Positions 25,104-34,037 of a stretch of DNA of 64,000 bases are shown one piece after another (position 1 is the first letter of the stretch; each line of letters begins with the position of its first letter). The notes below the pieces were generated by a model, which searched no databases, was not told the origin of the DNA, and saw only the letters and a program-made list of their open reading frames with translations. The stretch is from an uncultured Clostridia bacterium (GTDB taxonomy: Bacteria > Bacillota > Clostridia > HGM11514), in NCBI GenBank assembly GCA_934464705.1, contig CAKSKB010000001.1, positions 62,001 to 126,000 of the forward strand, given 5' to 3'. Position numbers and translations under genes: made by a program.

Positions 25104-25700
25104 TTACAATTCCTCCTTAGAAATTATGTTATTGTCAATATAGTTCCAGATATCTTCTTTTCCAAGACCCGTTTCGGCAGAAAACATGATAACTTTATCT
25201 TCGCCGACGGCAAGCGCTTCGCAGATAGCGGCCTTGTTTTTGGCTACTGCGGTTTTCCCGAGTTTGTCTGTCTTGGTGGCAATCACCATATAATCAAGCC
25301 CGGACGCCTTAATCCAATCGAACATTGTTATATCGTCTTTTGTGGGATTATGGCGTGCATCCACAAGCTGAAAAATCGCTTTAAGCTGTGCGCTTTTGGC
25401 AAGATACTCATTAATCATATCCGCCCACTTCTGTCGTTCGTTCCAGGAAACCTTTGCATAGCCGTATCCCGGAAGGTCAACAAAATACAGTGCATTTTCG
25501 ATTTTATAAAAATTCAGAGTAGCTGTTTTCCCGGGGCTTGAGCTTGTCCTTGCGAGTTTTTTTCGGTTTACCAGCCTGTTTATAAGAGATGATTTGCCGA
25601 CATTCGACCTGCCGGCAAAGGCAATCTCCGGCAGCGTAACATTAGGATACTGCCTGCTGCTTACAGCCGATATAATCAATTCCGCATTGTTAACATTCAT
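25104..25700 (-). CDS. engB: ribosome-assembly GTPase EngB/YsxC
   Basis: 198 residues from the ATG at 25700, which has GAGG 6 bases upstream; the longer GTG start overlaps lon. G1 is AGRSNVGKSS, the G3 block is VDLPGYGYAKVS, and the G4 TKTD in ATKTDKLGK is intact. EngB binds GTP and helps mature the large ribosomal subunit. Its position right after lon is a widely kept arrangement in Firmicutes. Confidence 0.96.
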   Translation of the reverse strand: MNVNNAELIISAVSSRQYPNVTLPEIAFAGRSNVGKSSLINRLVNRKKLARTSSSPGKTATLNFYKIENALYFVDLPGYGYAKVSWNERQKWADMINEYLAKSAQLKAIFQLVDARHNPTKDDITMFDWIKASGLDYMVIATKTDKLGKTAVAKNKAAICEALAVGEDKVIMFSAETGLGKEDIWNYIDNNIISKEEL

Positions 25701-25708
25701 AAAATACC

Positions 25709-28087
25709 TCACTGTCTGAGTTCCGGCAAAGCCTTGCTTTCACTCGGAAAATATCTGTAATCCTCTTTGTCCGCAAGTGCCGCAGAGAGCACCTCATCAA
25801 TCGACTTAACCGGAACAAAAGTCATATCGTCCATTACCGACTGCGGTATTTCTTCAAGATCCTTGCGGTTATCCGCCGGAATTATAACGGTTTTAATACC
25901 TATTCTATAGGCCGCAAGAGCCTTTTCTTTGAGTCCTCCTATGGGCAGGACCTTTCCGCGGAGAGTTATTTCACCGGTCATTGCAACAGTATTTTTAACC
26001 GGAACTCCCGAAAGCGCCGAAACGATGGCAGTTGTCATCGTGATTCCCGCTGAAGGACCGTCTTTCGGCGTAGCTCCCTCGGGAACATGAACATGAATAT
26101 CTTTTGTTTTATAAAACGAGCCGTCGATACCGAGTTTTGAAGAATTGGCACGAATGTAACTGATAGCAGCCTTTGCAGACTCTTTCATTACATCGCCAAG
26201 CTGTCCCGTAAGCTCAATTTTTCCGTTTCCGTCCATGACATTGACTTCAACCGACAGCGTAACGCCGCCGACGGAAGTCCATGCAAGACCGGTTGCGGTA
26301 CCGATTTCGGGCTTTTCCTCCGCTTTATCGCCAAGATATTTTTTACCGCCGAGGAAATCCGAAAGATTATTCCTTGATACCGTAACACTTTTATATTCGC
26401 CCGCAACAATTGCTTTTGCCGCTTTTCTGCATACATCGGCAACAGAGCGCTCAAGCGAGCGCACGCCTGACTCTCTCGTATAATAATTTATTATATCACA
26501 AATTGCCTCATCTGTAAACCTTAATTGCCGTGCGGTAAGACCGTGATTTTTTCTCTGTTTCGGCACAAGATATTTTTCCGCAATGTTGAACTTTTCAATA
26601 TCCGTATACCCCGATATTTCGATAACCTCCATGCGGTCGAGAAGCGGCCGTGATACAGTATCGAGAGTATTTGCCGTTGTTATAAACATAACATCGGACA
26701 AATCAAAAGGAATTTCGATATAATGGTCACGAAAAGCGCTGTTCTGTTCCTTGTCCAGAACCTCAAGAAGCGCCGCGGCCGGGTCGCCTTTGAAATCGGT
26801 ACTCATTTTATCAATCTCATCAAGAAGCACAAGAGCGTTTCTGCTGCCGGCGGTTTTAACGGCATTTATTACTCTGCCCGGCATAGCGCCGACATATGTT
26901 TTTCTGTGACCTCTTATTTCGGCCTCATCACGAATACCGCCGAGCGACATTCTGACGAATTTCCTGTTAAGCGCTCTCGCAATCGATGAAGCAATCGAGG
27001 TTTTTCCGACGCCCGGAGGACCTACAAGGCACAAAATAGGACTTTTTATATCGGGAGAAAGTTCACGAACCGCAAGATGTTCTATAATTCTTTCTTTAAC
27101 CTTTTCAAGCCCGAAATGGTCATTATCAAGAATTTTTTCAGCATTTTCAATATTGGTTGTTTCCGTCGTTTTTTTGTTCCACGGAAGCTCCGAAACTGTA
27201 TCGAGATATCCTCTGAGCACGGCGGCATCGGCAGAACCCGACTGCATTTTTTTAAGTCTGTCAAGTTCCTTGTTTATTTTCTTCATTGCGCCGTCCGGGA
27301 GCCCGAGCTTTTTGAAAGTTCTGCGGTATTCTGCAATTTCCTCGGTTGAGCCTTCTTCGTCACCAAGCTCCGATTCGATGGCTTTAAGCTGTTCACGGAG
27401 ATAATAATCTCTCTGATTTTTGTCCATCTGACCTTTGACCATGGAAGAAATTCTTTGTTCAATTTTCAGAATATCGATTTCCTTAGTAAGAACAGACGCA
27501 AGAATTATAAGTCTTTTGCATGGGTCAAGCTCGGTAAGTATATCCTGCTTTTGCTCAAAGCCTATAAGCACATTTGAAGCGATTACATCAGCAAGTCTGC
27601 CCAAATCCTTTATGCCGGAAACCGAAGCAATTGTTTCGCCCGAAATTTTGCCCGAAACCCTCGCATAGACATCGAATATTTCAAGGACCTTTCGTCGGAG
27701 CGCTTCGTTCTCATCGGAAGAAAAAGCAAGTCCGGGATATTCCGGAGTGCTGACGCTCACGGAAATATACGGCGAAGCTGTAACCTCAAGCTCAATATTT
27801 CCCCTCTCGATGCCTTCAACCAGAACCCTGACCGAATCTCCCGGCAGTTTCAGCATCTGCTTTATTCTCGCAACCGTTCCGACGGTATAAACATCGGAAA
27901 CGGAAGGAACTTCGACTTCGGGATTTTTCTGAGCCGAAAGAAAAATCAGCTGACCGTTTGCCATAGCATTCTCAAGAGCGAGAATTGATTTTTTTCTGAT
28001 AACATCAAAATGGATCAGCATATATGGAAACACCACGAGCCCCCTGAGCGGAACAAGCGGCAAAATTTTATTGTCGAGTAAATTCAA
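25709..28087 (-). CDS. lon: ATP-dependent Lon protease (LonA)
   Basis: 792 residues. The N-terminal substrate-binding domain covers ~1-200, followed by an AAA+ module with Walker A GPPGVGKTS, Walker B ALVLLDEIDKM, and sensor regions; the C-terminal protease has the catalytic Ser in PKDGPSAGIT and the Lys ~43 residues later in GGLKEKALAA. It degrades misfolded and regulatory proteins in the cytoplasm. The start appears to be a TTG at 28087 (LLDNKILPLVPLRG follows) behind AAAGGAAG. A sigma-A promoter lies at 28118-28146. No CIRCE or CtsR-type heat-shock operator was seen. Confidence 0.97.
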   Translation of the reverse strand: MNLLDNKILPLVPLRGLVVFPYMLIHFDVIRKKSILALENAMANGQLIFLSAQKNPEVEVPSVSDVYTVGTVARIKQMLKLPGDSVRVLVEGIERGNIELEVTASPYISVSVSTPEYPGLAFSSDENEALRRKVLEIFDVYARVSGKISGETIASVSGIKDLGRLADVIASNVLIGFEQKQDILTELDPCKRLIILASVLTKEIDILKIEQRISSMVKGQMDKNQRDYYLREQLKAIESELGDEEGSTEEIAEYRRTFKKLGLPDGAMKKINKELDRLKKMQSGSADAAVLRGYLDTVSELPWNKKTTETTNIENAEKILDNDHFGLEKVKERIIEHLAVRELSPDIKSPILCLVGPPGVGKTSIASSIARALNRKFVRMSLGGIRDEAEIRGHRKTYVGAMPGRVINAVKTAGSRNALVLLDEIDKMSTDFKGDPAAALLEVLDKEQNSAFRDHYIEIPFDLSDVMFITTANTLDTVSRPLLDRMEVIEISGYTDIEKFNIAEKYLVPKQRKNHGLTARQLRFTDEAICDIINYYTRESGVRSLERSVADVCRKAAKAIVAGEYKSVTVSRNNLSDFLGGKKYLGDKAEEKPEIGTATGLAWTSVGGVTLSVEVNVMDGNGKIELTGQLGDVMKESAKAAISYIRANSSKLGIDGSFYKTKDIHVHVPEGATPKDGPSAGITMTTAIVSALSGVPVKNTVAMTGEITLRGKVLPIGGLKEKALAAYRIGIKTVIIPADNRKDLEEIPQSVMDDMTFVPVKSIDEVLSAALADKEDYRYFPSESKALPELRQ

Positions 28088-28117
28088 TTGTCATCTTCCT
28101 TTCATACCTATCTTAAT

Positions 28118-28146
28118 ATTATATATGTTTTTTCACTTTTTTTCAA
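28118..28146 (-). promoter_or_regulatory. promoter of lon and the long operon
   Basis: On the minus strand TTGAAA (28141-28146) and TATAAT (28118-28123) are spaced by 17 bp. No other convincing promoter was seen inside the following 20 kb, though internal ones cannot be excluded. Confidence 0.8.
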
Positions 28147-28201
28147 CCATATACTTAAAATTTTTTTAATTTTTTTTAATTTTTATGCTAATATCGGCTA
28201 A

Positions 28202-28226
28202 ATAATTGACTATTTGGGTCAATTAT
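28202..28226. promoter_or_regulatory. perfect inverted repeat over the metA -35
   Basis: ATAATTGAC (28202-28210) and GTCAATTAT (28218-28226) are 9-bp perfect inverted arms with a 7-nt centre. The left arm contains the start of the -35 box and the right arm reaches the extended -10, so a bound dimer would block RNA polymerase. It is a candidate repressor operator for methionine synthesis. Confidence 0.65.
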
Positions 28227-28234
28227 GGTATACT
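28206..28234 (+). promoter_or_regulatory. promoter of metA
   Basis: TTGACT (28206-28211) and TATACT (28229-28234) with a 17-bp spacer and a TGG extended -10. The metA start lies 33 bases beyond the -10, which leaves no room for a SAM riboswitch. Confidence 0.87.
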
Positions 28235-28266
28235 TAATGTAATATTTCATACGGAAGTGATAAACA

Positions 28267-29184
28267 ATGCCTATAAGAATACCGGAAAATATACCGGCAT
28301 CAAAACAGCTAAAAAAAGAAAATGTATTTGTAATGAACAGCAAAAGAGCGACCCGTCAGGACATAAGACCGCTGAAAATTGTGATTCTCAATCTAATGCC
28401 CACAAAGATAACTACCGAAACCCAGCTTTTAAGGCTGCTCAGTAATTCACCGCTGCAGGTGGAAATTGACCTCATGAAGGTGTCAACCCATATTTCAAAG
28501 AACACCCCGGAAGAGCATCTTTTGAAATTTTATCATACATTTGATTATTATAAGGACGAAAAATTTGACGGTATGATTATAACCGGCGCACCAGTTGAAA
28601 CAATGGCGTTTGAGGAAGTCGATTACTGGAATGAACTTTGCGAAATCATGGAATGGTCCAAAACAAATGTTACATCGACTTTTCATATATGCTGGGGTGC
28701 GCAGGCAGGGCTTTATTATCATTTCGGAATAGAAAAGCATTTGCTGGATAAAAAAATGTTCGGCATATTCAAGCACAAGGTATTAAACAGGCGTTCAAGG
28801 CTTCTGCGCGGATTTGACGATATTTTCCCTGCGCCTCACTCAAGGCATACCGGAATTGATGAAGAAGCGGTCAGAAATGAGCCTTCACTTGAAATCATGG
28901 CGGAATCCGAAATTGCCGGTCCGTATATTATAGCGACAAAGTCAAGAAAGCAGATTTTTGTAACAGGACACAGCGAGTATGACCCTCTTACGCTGTCGGA
29001 GGAATATTTCCGCGATTTGGAAAAAGGGCTTGAAATCGAGGTACCGTACAATTATTTTCCCGATGACAACCCGAAAAAAAAGCCCGTTGTTTCGTGGAGG
29101 TCGCACGCAAACCTCCTTTACTCCAACTGGCTGAATTATTATGTATATCAGACAACGCCTTATGATATAAGGAAAATCAAATAA
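28267..29184 (+). CDS. metA: homoserine O-acyltransferase (probable acetyltransferase)
   Basis: 305 residues, full length for MetA. It activates homoserine at the first committed step of methionine synthesis. The catalytic Cys142 lies in TFHICWGAQAG, and His235 and Glu237 in TGHSEYD, numbering identical to characterised MetA proteins. Residue 111 is Glu (TGAPVETMAFEEV). In work on Bacillus cereus MetA, Glu at this position was tied to acetyl-CoA use and Gly to succinyl-CoA, so acetylation is predicted. It is monocistronic on the plus strand, divergent from lon, with a GGAAGTG ribosome site and a palindromic operator candidate. Confidence 0.96.
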   Translation: MPIRIPENIPASKQLKKENVFVMNSKRATRQDIRPLKIVILNLMPTKITTETQLLRLLSNSPLQVEIDLMKVSTHISKNTPEEHLLKFYHTFDYYKDEKFDGMIITGAPVETMAFEEVDYWNELCEIMEWSKTNVTSTFHICWGAQAGLYYHFGIEKHLLDKKMFGIFKHKVLNRRSRLLRGFDDIFPAPHSRHTGIDEEAVRNEPSLEIMAESEIAGPYIIATKSRKQIFVTGHSEYDPLTLSEEYFRDLEKGLEIEVPYNYFPDDNPKKKPVVSWRSHANLLYSNWLNYYVYQTTPYDIRKIK

Positions 29185-29264
29185 TTCTGTTTTTTACCAG
29201 GTATAAATACCAGAATACCGTGAAGGATATAAGTATAAGCATAAAAATCAAATATCTTCTCTTC

Positions 29265-29302
29265 AAAAAAGCACCCCCTATCGTCTTATGACGAAGGGGG
29301 TG
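29265..29302 (-). terminator. intrinsic terminator of the stalk-domain protein gene
   Basis: CACCCCC (29272-29278) pairs with GGGGGTG (29296-29302), with an inner CGTC/GACG stem. On the minus strand a T6 run follows (29265-29270). On the plus strand it could also weakly terminate metA. Confidence 0.85.
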
Positions 29303-29311
29303 TGTTTATTA

Positions 29312-30898
29312 CTATAATCTCTTTACGATTTTTTCCTGAATGTAAGAAAGCGTTGCAGCTTCTGTTTCGGAATCAATATCAAGGTCTACATCGGAAATGA
29401 TTATAAGTTCGTTTTCAGCGTCCCAGAAAACAGTCTTACCGAAGGCTTCGGAGATAACTCTTACCGGAACCATTGTTCTCTCATACATTACCTGAGGAGC
29501 AACATCAAGCTCAAGAGCTTCGCCGTCAACAGAGTAAGCCTTTTCATCAAGCGTCATAACAATCTGCTTTCCGCCGAGATTAATGGTGATTTTTCTTGTG
29601 TCGTTATCCCACTGTACATCAGCGCCGAGGCTTTCAGCAACGAATCTTACGGGAACAAGAGTTCTCGAATCAACGATTGTGGGTGCAACATTGTAATCTT
29701 CGGGGTCAATCTGCGATTTGAAACCGTTAACATATGAATACTCACAGTCAACACGAAGAACAATGGACTGTGAAATTATAAATTCATAGTTGTTTACCGG
29801 AGTAGCAAGACTGTTAAGAACAACATTGCCTTTTGAATCCTTAACGGAAACCATGTAGTATCCGCCTACTTCATCAGCGGCAACAGTATGTGTTTCGCCT
29901 GTGCCGACAGACTTTTCATATACACCTGCGGGGGTATATTTTGAACCGAATTCTTCTTTTGCAGCGGTTTCGGTTTCGTTGAGTTTGCCCGATTCCTCAG
30001 CATTAAAGAACCATTCATAGGTATATGTTTCTTCGGTATCGGAGCCGAAAGAAGCGTTTACGCTGCTGAGTGTAAATTCTTCACCTTCATTTGCTCTGCC
30101 GGAAATCTTAAGTGCAGCCGGAACAGCCGGGATTGCGTCACCGTCAAAAGCTTCAACTTCCGAGCCCTTTGTTTCGTAAAGAGTGAAGTAATTGCCCTCT
30201 GTTATAGCGTCTTCTTCGCTGTCAAAGCAGTTAAGAACGCAAACACCGTCAACAAACATAAAGATGTTAACGTCGTCGTTTACATTAATTGCACCTGCGC
30301 TGATGTTTGCGGCGGTTTTATCTTTAATGAAATCATTTTTGATAACCGCAAGGAACTTCTGACCGCTCTTGCCCCATCTCTGAAGCTCAATCTGATCCTG
30401 CTTGATTACAACAAGGTAACCTCTTCCGCCGCCCCATATAGGCGAAGAATATGAAGAAGAATTAAGTACAAATCCTCCCCATGCACTGCCTTCTGCGAAA
30501 TCAAATGTCTGTTTGTACTGAACAAGCTTATTTGCGTAATTATCATTCTTATAAGCTATGTACATAGTGCCGTCGTTGTTGTTGACAAGTTTTTTGTCTT
30601 CAAAAGTAATTTCCTTGCCGGCGTCGGCTCCCCAATTATCCTTATCGGAAATAAAGTCACCGAGATTTACGGCTTCGACATCAAATTTTTCTGCTGAGCT
30701 TGAAGCTTCATCGGAGGGCGCTGCCGTTTCCGCAGAACCGTCATCCGAAACCGCTGTCGTTTCATCCTGCAGCGCAGTTACCGTAACGGAATCATCCGCC
30801 GGAGTGTTTTCCGCGGTATCGTCGGCAAATACCGCCGCAGAAGACGCGGAAACCGACAATGCAAGAAGCAATGCCGCCATTTTTTTTGCATTTTTCAT
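29312..30898 (-). CDS. secreted protein with C-terminal stalk (copper amine oxidase N-like) domain
   Basis: 528 residues. A signal peptide (MKNAKKMAALLLALSVSASS, cleavage after AVFA) is followed by an acidic, Ala/Ser/Thr-rich linker to ~residue 80. Next come a beta-rich domain (to ~250) resembling LamG-like sugar-binding modules, an Ig-like domain (~258-370), and a stalk domain (~375-510) with the paired blocks RTLVPVRFVAESLGADVQW and RTMVPVRVISEAFGKTVFW. Stalk domains are wall-associated beta modules, not copper enzymes. It has its own promoter at 30933-30961 and terminator. The role is surface or matrix binding by inference. Confidence 0.82.
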   Translation of the reverse strand: MKNAKKMAALLLALSVSASSAAVFADDTAENTPADDSVTVTALQDETTAVSDDGSAETAAPSDEASSSAEKFDVEAVNLGDFISDKDNWGADAGKEITFEDKKLVNNNDGTMYIAYKNDNYANKLVQYKQTFDFAEGSAWGGFVLNSSSYSSPIWGGGRGYLVVIKQDQIELQRWGKSGQKFLAVIKNDFIKDKTAANISAGAINVNDDVNIFMFVDGVCVLNCFDSEEDAITEGNYFTLYETKGSEVEAFDGDAIPAVPAALKISGRANEGEEFTLSSVNASFGSDTEETYTYEWFFNAEESGKLNETETAAKEEFGSKYTPAGVYEKSVGTGETHTVAADEVGGYYMVSVKDSKGNVVLNSLATPVNNYEFIISQSIVLRVDCEYSYVNGFKSQIDPEDYNVAPTIVDSRTLVPVRFVAESLGADVQWDNDTRKITINLGGKQIVMTLDEKAYSVDGEALELDVAPQVMYERTMVPVRVISEAFGKTVFWDAENELIIISDVDLDIDSETEAATLSYIQEKIVKRL

Positions 30899-30932
30899 TT
30901 TGTCATTTCTCCTTTAATAAAATTATGAAATT

Positions 30933-30961
30933 ATTATATCATTTCCTTGTGAAAAAATCAA
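30933..30961 (-). promoter_or_regulatory. promoter of the stalk-domain protein gene (30898)
   Basis: On the minus strand TTGATT (30956-30961) and TATAAT (30933-30938) with a 17-bp spacer; an AAAGGAG ribosome site follows. Confidence 0.82.
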
Positions 30962-30999
30962 TAGTTTTTCAAAAAAACTTAGCAATTTATATTGATATG

Positions 31000-31041
31000 C
31001 AAAAAAATAACACCAAAGAGATATGTTTACCTCTTTGGTGC
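31000..31041 (-). terminator. intrinsic terminator of the 31059-34037 gene
   Basis: CACCAAAGAG (31011-31020) and CTCTTTGGTG (31031-31040) form a 10-bp stem. On the minus strand it is followed by TTATTTTTTT. Confidence 0.88.
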
Positions 31042-31058
31042 TGTTTTATACTGTTTAA

Positions 31059-34037
31059 TTATTCAGCAGTGCCGAAAGTAAAATTCTGAGCCGCTGAAGA
31101 AACGGTCTCATCGCCTACATCACCTGCATAGGTGATGTAAGGAATAAAACTATAGTTTTCACCGGCAACCATAGCCTTACCGAAAACTCTGATACCGAAA
31201 GCGCCTGTTGTGAGAGGGTTGTCACCGTTAAATGCGGGGAGAGTTATTTCCTTGCCCTCGGCATTTTTTAGCACGACGCCTGCGCCCTTTGCCGTGCCGT
31301 TTACCTTGGCATAAACAACCGCTGCGGGGCTGCCCTCATATTTTGCATTTGTCTCAACGCTTACATTGTCAATTGTGGGTACGCTCGGAGCCGCCTTAAA
31401 TGTAACCGTCAAAGTCGCATCGGCAGCCGGCATCTTAGCCGTAGCTTCTCCGCTTGCGTTGAGAGTGATTACGGTATCGTCAAGCTTAACCTCGTCAACC
31501 TCATAACCCGCATTGGGCATTGCCTTGATGTTGATGTCTGCATTTTCTTCAAGCTTAACGGTTGCGCCGTTTCCGAAAGCTTCACCGTTAACGGTTACGC
31601 TGCCGCCTTCGCCGATTGCACCTGTGAGGGTCTTTGTTGTGTCAACGGGCTCGAGAGAACCTGTTGCATAAATCTCATCGAAGTAAGCTGATGTTCCGCC
31701 GGCTGTGCCGAACGAGCTGTTACCCTGCAGTGTGAAATAGCTGTTGTTTGCCGGTTTTTCAACGTCTGTAGGAACTATATCTTTAAAGCCTAATAATTCG
31801 CCGTCCATGTAGAAATACATTGTCCAGCCGTATGCAGCCGAGGGGTTCTTTTCGATAGAGAACATTACATGATGCCAGCCCTTTGTTCTCGCTTTGAATC
31901 CCCAGGAACCATTGATAATACCGAAAGTAGTAGGATTAGTCTTATACAACATAGTACTATCGCTTGCGGTTGCTGTTGCATTTGTCATCATACTGCCGCT
32001 AATTTCTACAGACTTCATATCCTTCCACTTATCGGCAAATGCGCCGTAACCCCAGTCGGACACAAAATCAGAATTCGTGCCTATCATGTCGCAAATACGA
32101 ATGGTTGCAAAGCCTCTTCTGTTACAGTTCTGGTCGGAAACATTCATATCGTCATAGAACCATCCGCCGATTGTACGGTAACCGTTGCTGAACCAGTCTG
32201 TACCCTCGAGCGAGAGTCTTACATTCCAATTAGCGCTAATTTTTTCATGAAGCGTATCGGAAGAAGCGCCGTCATAATGACCGCCCGTAGCCGTTCCGGG
32301 GTCGCCGGTAACTTCAAACTTAGCCAAATCGGGGTTGGTTGTTGCAAATGTTGAATGAACCATAAGAAGGTTAGCCGTTTTGCCGCCGACCGATGCCGTG
32401 ATAATAGCCTTTCCGTCTATAGCGGTTGAGGAAACCTTGCCGCCTTCAACCTTGAACACCTTGGAATCCGAAGATGTGAATGTAACGCCTTCGGTGATGT
32501 CGCCTTCCGTGCCGTCATCATAATAGCCGACAACGTTGAGAGGAACATCGGTTGCGTTTTCATTGATATAATAGTTCTTGTTCTTTGTAAGGCTGATGCT
32601 TGTAAGAACAGCGTCAGCAGCTGTTTTCTTTGCAAAAGCAACCGTAAGAGTCGCGTCACTGACAGGCATCCTAAAGGAAGCCTCATTGCTTGTGTTGAGC
32701 GCAAGAACGGTATCGCCAAGCTTAACGGAATCAACATCATAACCGCTGTTCGGTGTAACCTTAACTGCGATGTCGGAATCGGGTTCGAGTTTAAGTGAAG
32801 CGCCGTTTGCGAAAGCTTCACCGTTAACGGTTACGCTGCCGCCTTCGCCGATTGCACCCGTGAGGGTCTTTGAAGTATCCTCAGTTTCAAGCGAACCCAT
32901 GAGAATACCGTCACCGATATATGTTTTATAAGTGGCGGAAACATACATAGGTCTTACTTCCATAGCTGCCCAACCATTCGAATCTTTAGGTTTACCGTTT
33001 GTTGCATCATCTGTAGGAACAACATCTGCGGTTGCAAAAAGTTTGCCGTCAAAATATGAATATACCGACCATCCGTATTCAGCCTCCGAATTTTTTTCAA
33101 GAGAGCATATCAACTGATGCCAGCCTTCTGTTCTTGCAATACCGGGAATAGCCCAAGCATCATTCCCACCGATACCGCTTCCAAGACCAAAGCCGTTACC
33201 GGAACAGTAATAAGTACTTGCACCTCTAAAGATAGCATCTATAACTTTGTAGCCCTTCTTATCCTTCCATTTTTCGTAAAGAGCAGGTGTATATCCATAA
33301 TCTGCGGCAAAATCGCCCGTTGCCTGATGCATAAGAGCAGAATCACATATTATAATAGTTGAAAAACCGCAATAGTTTTTAGAGGACGAAGTATCTAAAC
33401 CGTCATCATAGAACCAAATACCGAATGAACGGTAACCGCTGTCCCACCACCTGTACAGAAGAGATTGATCATGAGCATTTGCGGGGTCGTGATCTTTTAC
33501 CCATGATTTTCTCATAAGACGTAAAGCCCAGTCGTTGGGAAAACCGCCGAATGCGCCGAGGCCGAGATGTCCGCCGGTGGGCGTGCCGGCAGCACCGCTG
33601 GTTGCATAAGTTTCCTTATCACCGTCAAAGAAATCGGAAGTAATAGGCTGATCTGCCTCCGTTTTGTCAGCTTGTCTTGCAAAAAGCATTGTTTTTGTAA
33701 GAGTACCTTTTGTAGCTGTTACATAACTAACAGTAACGGTTGCTTTACCCGTTCTTCCGGTAGAGCAAAGCTTGTTGCCGTTGAAATAGAATACCGCCGT
33801 GTTGTCAGATGCGAAAGTGGCAATATCATCACTGATATCAACCCTTGTGCCGTCAGTCGTAACACCGTATACTTTGAGAGCAACATCTGTTGCATCGTCG
33901 CCGGTATACCAGGTTTTGTTCTCGGACATGTCGAGATACACAAAATCCTGCGGTGTAGCGTCGGCATATGCTATTGGTACCAATAGCATGCTTACAATTG
34001 TAAGCACCGTGAAAATTACTGCGAGTTTTTTGAGCAT
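31059..34037 (-). CDS. secreted two-unit LamG-like repeat protein
   Basis: 992 residues from the ATG at 34037, which has a GGAGGAG site; the TTG at 34052 lies in that site. After a signal peptide (LKKLAVIFTVLTIVSMLLVP, ending YADA) the protein contains the same three-part unit twice, ~412 residues apart: a Big_2-like beta domain (~30-115 and ~475-560), a LamG-like jelly-roll with tracts such as YRSFGIWFYDDG and YRTIGGWFYDDM (~120-385, ~565-800), and an InlB-B-type repeat (GGSVTVNGEAF). A short beta domain ends it. No SLH, LPXTG or stalk domain is visible. A carbohydrate-binding or matrix protein is the best guess. Confidence 0.82.
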   Translation of the reverse strand: MLKKLAVIFTVLTIVSMLLVPIAYADATPQDFVYLDMSENKTWYTGDDATDVALKVYGVTTDGTRVDISDDIATFASDNTAVFYFNGNKLCSTGRTGKATVTVSYVTATKGTLTKTMLFARQADKTEADQPITSDFFDGDKETYATSGAAGTPTGGHLGLGAFGGFPNDWALRLMRKSWVKDHDPANAHDQSLLYRWWDSGYRSFGIWFYDDGLDTSSSKNYCGFSTIIICDSALMHQATGDFAADYGYTPALYEKWKDKKGYKVIDAIFRGASTYYCSGNGFGLGSGIGGNDAWAIPGIARTEGWHQLICSLEKNSEAEYGWSVYSYFDGKLFATADVVPTDDATNGKPKDSNGWAAMEVRPMYVSATYKTYIGDGILMGSLETEDTSKTLTGAIGEGGSVTVNGEAFANGASLKLEPDSDIAVKVTPNSGYDVDSVKLGDTVLALNTSNEASFRMPVSDATLTVAFAKKTAADAVLTSISLTKNKNYYINENATDVPLNVVGYYDDGTEGDITEGVTFTSSDSKVFKVEGGKVSSTAIDGKAIITASVGGKTANLLMVHSTFATTNPDLAKFEVTGDPGTATGGHYDGASSDTLHEKISANWNVRLSLEGTDWFSNGYRTIGGWFYDDMNVSDQNCNRRGFATIRICDMIGTNSDFVSDWGYGAFADKWKDMKSVEISGSMMTNATATASDSTMLYKTNPTTFGIINGSWGFKARTKGWHHVMFSIEKNPSAAYGWTMYFYMDGELLGFKDIVPTDVEKPANNSYFTLQGNSSFGTAGGTSAYFDEIYATGSLEPVDTTKTLTGAIGEGGSVTVNGEAFGNGATVKLEENADINIKAMPNAGYEVDEVKLDDTVITLNASGEATAKMPAADATLTVTFKAAPSVPTIDNVSVETNAKYEGSPAAVVYAKVNGTAKGAGVVLKNAEGKEITLPAFNGDNPLTTGAFGIRVFGKAMVAGENYSFIPYITYAGDVGDETVSSAAQNFTFGTAE
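31575..31622. repeat. intragenic repeat, copy 1 (partner 32811-32858)
   Basis: The 48 bases encoding the start of the InlB-B-type unit are identical to 32811-32858, offset 1236 bp (412 codons). This marks an internal duplication in the secreted LamG-like protein. Confidence 0.85.

Noticed and set aside
28147..28200. T-rich tract between lon and metA as a possible phase-variable repeat
   Set aside because: The runs are uneven (mixed T and A) and lie upstream of both core promoters; nothing links them to switching.
28235..28266. SAM riboswitch or T-box ahead of metA
   Set aside because: Only ~33 bases separate the -10 from the start codon, too short for either element.
29190..29276. A ~29-codon minus-strand ORF (TTG start) encoding a single hydrophobic helix with a GGGGG ribosome-like site
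   Set aside because: Its supposed ribosome site is the right arm of the terminator of the upstream gene, and the start lies in the terminator T-run, so it is unlikely to be transcribed.
29312..30898. Annotation as a copper amine oxidase
   Set aside because: Only the N-terminal stalk-type domain is present; no catalytic topaquinone domain exists.
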